15,127 nt of DNA from Smittium culicis. Lineage: Eukaryota > Kickxellomycota > Harpellomycetes > Harpellales > Legeriomycetaceae. The stretch lies in assembly GCA_001970855.1 (NCBI GenBank), contig LSSN01000445.1, forward strand, positions 1-15,127, written 5' to 3'. Positions 8,878 to 15,127 of this stretch are shown here, piece by piece (the stretch's first letter is position 1; the number at the start of each line of letters is the position of its first letter). The position numbers and the translations under genes are program-made. The notes beneath the pieces were generated by a model. It made no database searches. It was not told the origin of the DNA and saw nothing but the letters and a program-made list of their open reading frames with translations.

Positions 8878-10464
8878 AGCATTGTATTCTATTTAATTAA
8901 AGTTACAACTTGTTAATTTATATTTATTTTCACTAGAGCTATCATATTTAACGTATTAATTTTTTACTATTGTTTTTATTTCATTTATAAGTCATGAAAA
9001 TCCAGTTTAATCATAATTTTAAAAAATTCTTCATTTTTTTTAATTTTATTTATTTAAGATTGTATCAAATAAATTTATGTATCCTATCTCAATAAATTTT
9101 TCTCAGCTGTCTAAATTTTTATTCTATGATTTTCAATAGGTGGTTATAGATTTTATAATTAATATATTAGTATAAATAGTACTTTTTCTAGTAATACGGA
9201 CTGGTTTGTTTTTCTTTATTTATTTTTTACGAAATTTTAAGCATCAGATTTTAGTTTAATCTAATTATTGAATAAAGTGGCCGAATAAAATATGCTAAAT
9301 TTTTTTTGAAATATTTTATTTTGGCCTCTAACATCTTAAATAAAATAACCCACTTGCTATTGATTTAATTGAATTTCTTAATTTTATTTCGCACAACACT
9401 CAAACCTCAAGAAAAATTGAGCTATTAGCCTATGTATAAGATCGCTTTATTTTTGAAAATTTTCATATCTATAGTCGAGTAAAAGCATAATATTATGTTA
9501 TAACATTGATATCAATTTTTTTTTTAACTATAGACCACTACTTAGTCGTCATATTAAAAATTCAATGAGTGATAATCACGTCATATTCTTGTTGATTTTC
9601 ATGATAAAGTAGATAGTTTATGATAATCTTTTATAATAGGTATTTTAAATAGACAAAAGTACGTTTTAATAAATTTATTTGCATAATCAGAATTAACTTT
9701 TCAGGATTAGAAGGAATACGCTTTTTAGATATCAAATTTTGAATAAGAAAAAAATTCAGCTAAGCTGATAGATTTTTATTATAATATATATGATAATACC
9801 TTTATAAATAAAAATTATTACAAATTACTACGTGGTGTGTTGAAAAAATCTTTATAGTTTTCTATCTGATATTAAGGTCTTTGGGTAAGTAGTATTAATT
9901 TAATTTAGACAATGTACGATTTGTTTTGATTATTTTTAGATTTAATATATGAAATAAACATTACTGATTTTTTGCTATAAATTTATAATAGTAATTTAAA
10001 AAAAATCAACAAAATAGAAAAATATCATCAATTTTAAATTTTTTTAACTAATCAGAGCTATTAATATCAAATAAAAATACAGCGGTTTTAAAAATCACAA
10101 ATTCTTTCTTCAATATAAATGCGACTAATAATAGCTGATCTGAATTTTTATATAAATCCAATTCCTATAATTTTGTAATTTTTTTTTTTTTTTCAAGCTG
10201 ATTCAATTTAAATCTAACTTATATTATTATATTAAAACAGATAATCTTAAATTTTCCACCTGACTGCAACCTGTTTTCTAAAAAGCGATTATAGTTTTTT
10301 CAAACTAATATATAAAATTCACTTAACTAAAAAATATTATATATAATTATTTAAATTACATTTTATTGTGTTGATATTTTTTAAATTTTTGTAATGATCA
10401 AGTTTAATTTATTTTTAAATAATAAAAATATGAGAATGAAAATGAGAGAGAATAAAAGATTGAA
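8878..10464. other. No gene seen; one inverted repeat and a T15 run
   Basis: No coding signal is recognised. The stretch contains the inverted repeat at 9279-9326 and a run of 15 T at 10179-10193. Read on the minus strand, that run is an A15 tract that could be a retroposon tail, but no element was found next to it. Confidence 0.65.
9279..9326. repeat. Inverted repeat, 14 paired bases
   Basis: GGCC, one unpaired base, then AATAAAATAT (9279-9293) faces ATATTTTATT, two unpaired bases, then GGCC (9311-9326), across about 17 bases. It could be a small foldback or a leftover of a miniature transposon. Confidence 0.7.
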
Positions 10465-10625
10465 AAGCTTAACTTCCAAAAAGTGGGAAGTTAAGCTTAT
10501 TTATATGATATAAAAAATGGAATTTGGTTCTGAAACCAAATTCCAGGGGTAATGCAAGTCCAATTATTATTGGAACATTACAATTTTGGACGAAAGGTTT
10601 ATCTTTTTATGCCCATATTTCTGGG
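10465..10625 (+). ncRNA. Cassette of three strong consecutive hairpins plus a weak fourth; candidate structured RNA
   Basis: Hairpin 1: AAGCTTAACTTCC (10465-10477) pairs perfectly with GGAAGTTAAGCTT (10486-10498), 13 bp with an eight-base loop. Hairpin 2: TGGAATTTGGTT (10518-10529) pairs perfectly with AACCAAATTCCA (10534-10545), 12 bp with a CTGA loop. Hairpin 3: GTAATG (10549-10554) pairs with CATTAC (10576-10581), enclosing TCCAAT and ATTGGA with a TATT loop. A weak fourth, CCCA and TGGG, lies at 10612-10625. Between hairpins 3 and 4 is AATTTTGG (10582-10589), which fits the Sm-binding form Pu-A-U4-G-Pu of spliceosomal snRNAs. A T5 run follows at 10604-10608. The segment is richer in G+C than its surroundings. 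The strand is not fixed by the hairpins; plus is suggested by the Sm-like site and T run. No known RNA family is recognised. A young foldback repeat is the main alternative. Confidence 0.4.
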
Positions 10626-10986
10626 TTGAGTACTACAAAGTAAATGAATTATTCAAAAATTATATTCAGATTTAATTTACAACTCACGAACTTAATTTAA
10701 ATTTACATTTAATAATCAGATAAATTATTAATCTTTCAAATATATTAAAGTTATAAAGGCATGGTTCTATTAGCTATAATATTAAAAAATTAAATGTATA
10801 TAATTATATAAATAAAAAGAAACCATTGAATATAGATATTATTTTTATAATAACTAGTTAAAAGAAAATTCTGATAAACTAATTCATATTAACTTATAGA
10901 TAAATTATAATAAAAAATTTTTTTATTCTTTTTAAAAGTATCATGATAATTTTTTGAATTTGATGATTGTGTATTCATGCTATCTA
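10626..10986. other. No gene seen
   Basis: A+T-rich sequence with stops in all frames and no notable repeat. Confidence 0.65.
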
Positions 10987-11178
10987 TTACCGAAGAATTC
11001 CTATATATATATATATATTGATACTATCTAAATACCTTAAATTTAAATTGTAAGCTGAATTTCCTGATATATTAAATTCAAGAACCGCTTTTGCTGCTCT
11101 AATTGGGCCTAGACCATTATTTTCGTAAGGTATGAAAAAATTGAGCCTTTTTTGTAAATTGATTTCCTCTATTCTTTT
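10987..11178 (-). other. Open stretch of 63 codons without a start, possible coding relic
   Basis: Reading down the minus strand from 11178 there is no stop until 10987 and no ATG. The residues include FIPYENNGLGPIRAAKAV and LEFNISGNSAYNLNLRYLD, a more ordinary protein composition than the K/N/I/F-rich chance frames elsewhere. The family is not recognised. The local G+C content is above the window average, which by itself lengthens open frames. It may be an exon or a transposon fragment, or chance. Confidence 0.2.
11002..11018. repeat. (TA)n microsatellite
   Basis: Seventeen bases of perfect alternating T and A. It lies inside the open stretch read on the minus strand, where it codes for an I/Y string. 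Confidence 0.9.
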
Positions 11179-12350
11179 TTACTTTACTTTTTTTTCGGCG
11201 TAAGCGAGTAGCTTATATTTCAGTGGAAAATTTTATTTAGCATCCGCATTTCTCAATATTAGCTTTTTTATTTCGAAATTATTATAGCTATAAATATATC
11301 GGAAATAATCTTAAGGCGTATAGAAAATCCTCTGTATGTATCTCTCATCACAGATAATTTATTATTTATCTCCCAAAAAAATTTCGATTATTATTCTCAC
11401 ATTATGGTATTCGATTCTATATCCTGATGTGTCTTTTTGGAAAATTTTGATTGTAAATAAAGCGATTCTGTTTGGATTTGGGTGTAATTAACCGAAATAT
11501 TCATTTTTTTCTTTTATTTGGAACTATAACCTAAATTTTTTATTTAAACCTATTGATAATTTATCAGTAATTATGAAACATTCGTAAAAATACTCTGATT
11601 CTTGAAGTTTATAATCAACTCGAGATTTTTTTAAAAATACTTTATATTCTCCGTCGATAAGCTTGAAACTGTCATTTCATGAATTGAAACCTCATTAAAA
11701 ATGCTCGAAAAAGCGCAGAGAAAATCCGCCATTATTGCTAATACACTTTTTACTCGGAAAAAAATATTTTCGGTTAGTTATGATCTAGTTAAAACTTTTA
11801 TAAAAAACACAACAAATCAGTTATTAAAGCTAAATCAAAATGTTTTTCCATTATGATAGACTGTGAAAATTTTTTACCCTTTTTATTAGACAAAAATTAT
11901 ATTTACCAAAGATTCTATAATAGATTCGGGGTTTGTGTATATTATCTTGCAAAATGCACGACTAGAAAGGATAAAATCTCTCCAAGATTTTCGAGTTTAA
12001 TACAATGCTGAAAATATATAAATAGAATAATTAATTAATCCCTTGAATGAATTTTTTACACTCTTTTACGACGGTTTTCAACCTGAATAATTTTTGATTC
12101 AAAGAAAGAATATATTTCCTCAAAACAGATAAAATGAACCCAGCTAAAAATTATATATTATCTTAGCTTTCAAGTATTACGCTGTATATTTTTGATTCAT
12201 GATACTAAGGTTTGCTTGAATAATAAATAAAAGTAGACACTGCTAATTTTGCGTCTCTTTCAATATTTTCAGCAGAGTTTTGAAAAGTTGATATATTATG
12301 AAAAAAAATCAATTTTTTTCAAATTTGACATATTTTTCATATTATTCTTA
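11179..12350. other. No gene recognised; somewhat richer in G+C
   Basis: The stretch holds more G and C than the flanks and several short stop-poor pieces on the minus strand, such as ERDAKLAVSTFIYYSSKP near 12260-12210. None shows a recognisable motif or chains with its neighbours. Confidence 0.5.
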
Positions 12351-12467
12351 TGGCATTTTACTTGTATAAATTTTAAATTTTTGCATTTTTAAATATGTAA
12401 TACTAAGATATAATACAGTACATTTATTTAGCTTTTTTCCAGAAAGTGTACTGTTTTTTAAATGCCA
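12351..12467. repeat. Nested inverted repeat, MITE-like
   Basis: Outer arms TGGCATTT (12351-12358) and AAATGCCA (12460-12467) are perfect. Nested inside are ACAGTAC (12415-12421) and GTACTGT (12448-12454), extended by ATTT and AAA next to the loop. The total of 117 bp is the size of a small miniature inverted-repeat element. No clear target duplication flanks it. Confidence 0.5.
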
Positions 12468-12795
12468 ATTCTAAAAAAACTAGATTTAATATAATAATTT
12501 AATTTTATATGTAAGAATATCCGCAAATAGTAAAATAGCTTATAAATTACAGGCAAAACAATATTTCTTTTTATTTAATGCGAAATTAGTATTACTAAAT
12601 ATGCTGCAAAATATAATATTATTTTAGGTAACGTGAGTTATAAGAGAATAATTTATTTGAAATTCGAATGTCTTATAACAAATATTTTTAAAGATCTCAG
12701 TATCAGGTTAATAAAGTGAAGTTTTCATGATTGAATAAGATTTTTTATTGATTTACCGAATTTTTGTCGCTGAAAATTCCAACTACCACCTTAAT
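12468..12795. other. No gene seen
   Basis: No open frame, repeat or motif is recognised. Confidence 0.6.
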
Positions 12796-13046
12796 GTGGA
12801 TTTTTCACATGGAGATCGTATCTGTCTTATGAAATCAGTCTGGTTTTCAGGGATTTACTCTTTCACATCTATGAACTTCTTGTCGAAATAATAGATAATA
12901 AAATATTCTGTGGAATACTAGTCTTTCAAAAATACATATCTCTGCAAAATTTCTTGAAGTATCCCTTCAGGATATCTATTCTTTCGATTATTATTATTGT
13001 AAAGAATAGGTATCAAGTAAATAATTTTGAAGAGATTTTGAATCAC
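12796..13046 (-). pseudogene. Possible coding relic, weakly reverse-transcriptase-like
   Basis: One minus-strand frame of about 83 codons, starting at 13046, has only two internal stops, where about eight would be expected at this base composition. Near its end it reads IPENQTDFIRQIRSPCEK (about 12850-12800). This resembles the Q(T/A)GF(I/R).GRS box that precedes the first catalytic aspartate in LINE polymerases, with the key G replaced by D. The LDQEKAYDRV block that should come some 30 residues later was not found. It may be a second, more decayed LINE fragment in the opposite orientation, or chance. Confidence 0.2.
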
Positions 13047-13624
13047 CCTCTCTTTTCTTAAAATATAAATATTACAAATAAACGATAATTTAACATTATT
13101 ATTATTTAATCTTTATTTTTTTAAAAATCAGCTGTTATTATACTTATTCAATTTTTCACAGATGTAAAAAGTATAAATAGTCTTGTGCTTTACCAATTTT
13201 CCGGTTCCATATCACACAATGATTTTCTACTATATTCTAAAATTTTACTTTCTAGTTTAGTTTTTAGTTATAAATTTATAGTTTATTTTAATAAATAATG
13301 CCTATAGTAAAACCTGGCTTGGATTTTCTTGACTTATATTTCTTGATTTGTCTCCTTTACCTTTCAATTTAAGATATATATAATAATATAATTTTCATGG
13401 TTAAATTCAGTATATTAGTTAACTAGCTAATAAAAATCTAAGATAACATACGTTTGGTTATTTTTTTTAATGTGTTAATTGAAGATCAAAATCATAATAT
13501 ATTTTTTTTTGCTAATAAGCGTTGGTAAACGATTGAATCTGAATTATCTAACTAATTTAATAAAAATTCTATTAATTCAAAATTTCTTGATAACTCAGCT
13601 CTAAAATTTTAATCAAGAAACTCG
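13047..13624. other. No gene seen
   Basis: A+T-rich with stops in all frames and no motif. Confidence 0.65.
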
Positions 13625-13647
13625 TTAATAATTAATAATTAATAATT
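13625..13647. repeat. (TTAATAA)3 tandem repeat
   Basis: Three perfect seven-base units plus two bases of a fourth. It is a simple repeat with no other sign of function. Confidence 0.9.
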
Positions 13648-13720
13648 TACTCGTCCATATCGAAATGCACTACTGATTTTCAAAAATTTCGAGCTAATCG
13701 GAAAAAATTAGAAATATTAC

Positions 13721-13756
13721 ATTTATCTATGCATTTCTTAGTAGCGATAGATAAAT
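13721..13756. repeat. Hairpin, 10-bp perfect stem
   Basis: ATTTATCTAT (13721-13730) pairs perfectly with ATAGATAAAT (13747-13756) across a 16-base loop. Confidence 0.7.
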
Positions 13757-15127
13757 TTTTCTTCTTATGGATATTGAAAAATTGATAAGTTAATTGTATT
13801 TATTTTTTTTATTCAGTAAAATTAATTTCTCCTGCGATTTATACCCTTTTTTTATTAATCCTTAATTATACACCTGACCTCTAAGGCTCAATTTTTTACA
13901 AATTAACATAATAAAAATATAAATTTATAATTATTTTATTTCCTCAGATTCGAATCAATAATATTTATTTATTATAAAAATATATTTATTCTTCGATCTC
14001 AGAGTGATTAATTTTAATTATAAAAACTTTTTATGTTAATAAAATTAAGCAATTCACATTTTTCCAACAGATAAATTAACATATAAGTATAATTACATGA
14101 AATAAAATAATAGAATAACATAAACTTGATTTATCACTACAAATATATAATGAATAAATTTTTATATAAATTATAAAAGGTTTAAAAATTACAATTAATT
14201 ATTTAAATAAAAAAATAATTCAATATTATTAGTTTCATCGACACGTATATTTTAATAGCTAAAATCATATAAAAATAGCTATATTTCAACAATGAAAATT
14301 TATAATTACTTTACATTCCTACAATAAAATATTGTAAACACGTTAACAAATAAAAATTAATAAATAAAAAATGGTATATTTTATGAGTTTATTATCAATT
14401 TGGTTATAGGCCAAATGAATTTCAACTTCTCATACAGTTTACAAGCTTATATTTAACAAACGTACTATTAAAAAATAAATTTGACATAAGCTAAAATTTG
14501 ATAAAATCATCGCTTAAAACAAATAAAAATTAATATTCATTCAAGATCAAGTATTTGAAATTGAAATAAAATATAGTATGCTAATTTTATGTGTACCTCG
14601 TTTAAAATTAAATGAATAGTTGATTTAAATAATTCATAAAACACAAAAATAATCTATATAAGCAAAAAAATATTTGAAAAATTTCAATTTAGCCACATAA
14701 TTACTATATAAAAACACCTAGCTTATTTACTGACAAAAAAAATTCATATTAACTTTTATGAGAATCATCATATAATATTATAAATGTATATACGTGTTTT
14801 TTTTAGCTGTAATTAAAATTTATTTTCTATGAATATTTTGGCAAAAAAAAATGTTTCAGTTGTGCTGAAATCAAATATTATAGGCCACTTAATACAAAAA
14901 AAAACTAGTTTCATGAGTACAATCGAAATTTGATAAGATAGATAAAAAATACGAGAGGAAAATTAAAGAGACGTATCTACGGTTAGGACATATATATATG
15001 TATATAACTCGGATAACTGTCTTAAATAAACAAATAAAAATATTTATCTAATTATAAGCAAAATCAAAAGCAATCACAAAGATAAAATACAAAATATCCC
15101 TTTCAACATTTTCATCTAATATTCTAG
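13757..15127. other. No gene seen
   Basis: Extremely A+T-rich to the end of the window, with short A and T runs and TA-rich palindromes such as the one around 14989-15005. No open frame, domain or strong repeat is recognised. Confidence 0.7.

Noticed and set aside
10179..10193. T15 run as the poly(A) tail of a minus-strand retroposon
   Set aside because: No retroposon body or target duplication is visible next to it, and long T runs are expected at this composition.
10526..10537. GGTTCTGAAACC, close to a Pol III B box with one extra base
   Set aside because: No A box or tRNA cloverleaf can be drawn around it, and the bases are already explained by the 12-bp hairpin.
1..15127. Organellar genome as the source of the high A+T
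   Set aside because: There is no tRNA, rRNA or respiratory gene in 15 kb, and LINE and MULE relics point to nuclear DNA.
1..15127. RIP (repeat-induced C-to-T mutation) as the cause of the decay
   Set aside because: It is possible in some fungi, but the visible lesions include frameshifts and an apparent AAG-to-TAG change. These are not C-to-T events, so plain decay under A+T bias is enough.

Overview
This window is a very A+T-rich piece of DNA, roughly four fifths A+T by eye. It holds no intact protein gene and no recognisable tRNA or rRNA gene. What can be read is the debris of eukaryotic-type transposable elements. One is a decayed LINE (non-LTR retrotransposon) reverse transcriptase. Another is a decayed MULE (Mutator-like) DNA transposon, still framed by terminal inverted repeats. 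The host is therefore a eukaryote with an A+T-biased, repeat-laden genome. An early-diverging fungus, a microsporidian with an expanded genome, or another A+T-rich protist would fit; the sequence does not decide between them. It is not an organelle genome: no organellar gene is present.

Layout. Positions 2 to about 1000 (+) carry the LINE reverse transcriptase relic, cut off at its 5' side by the window edge. It is broken by stops and frameshifts but keeps the motifs of the family in the right order. Positions about 1030-4227 form one MULE relic: a left inverted repeat (1030-1270), a decayed transposase on the minus strand (about 2484-3873) and a right inverted repeat (4035-4227). The inverted repeats are built of degenerate units about 20 bp apart. 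Positions 4240-4680 (+) may be the 3' remainder of the same LINE, which would make the MULE a nested insertion. A third copy of the MULE repeat lies alone at 7247-7370, and a doubtful partner lies near 4706.

From 4.7 to 15.1 kb there is almost no coding signal. The main landmarks are: an exact inverted pair of A8C6 and G6T8 tracts at 6086 and 8864; several perfect hairpins; a compact cassette of three consecutive strong hairpins at 10465-10581, the best-preserved structure in the window and a candidate structured RNA; a nested inverted repeat at 12351-12467; and two stop-poor minus-strand stretches (10987-11178 and 12796-13046) that may be coding relics.

The picture is a graveyard of old transposons in which point decay is heavy. 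The perfect stems around 10.5 kb and the G/C homopolymers stand out because they have not decayed like the rest. Nothing here shows a working gene system.
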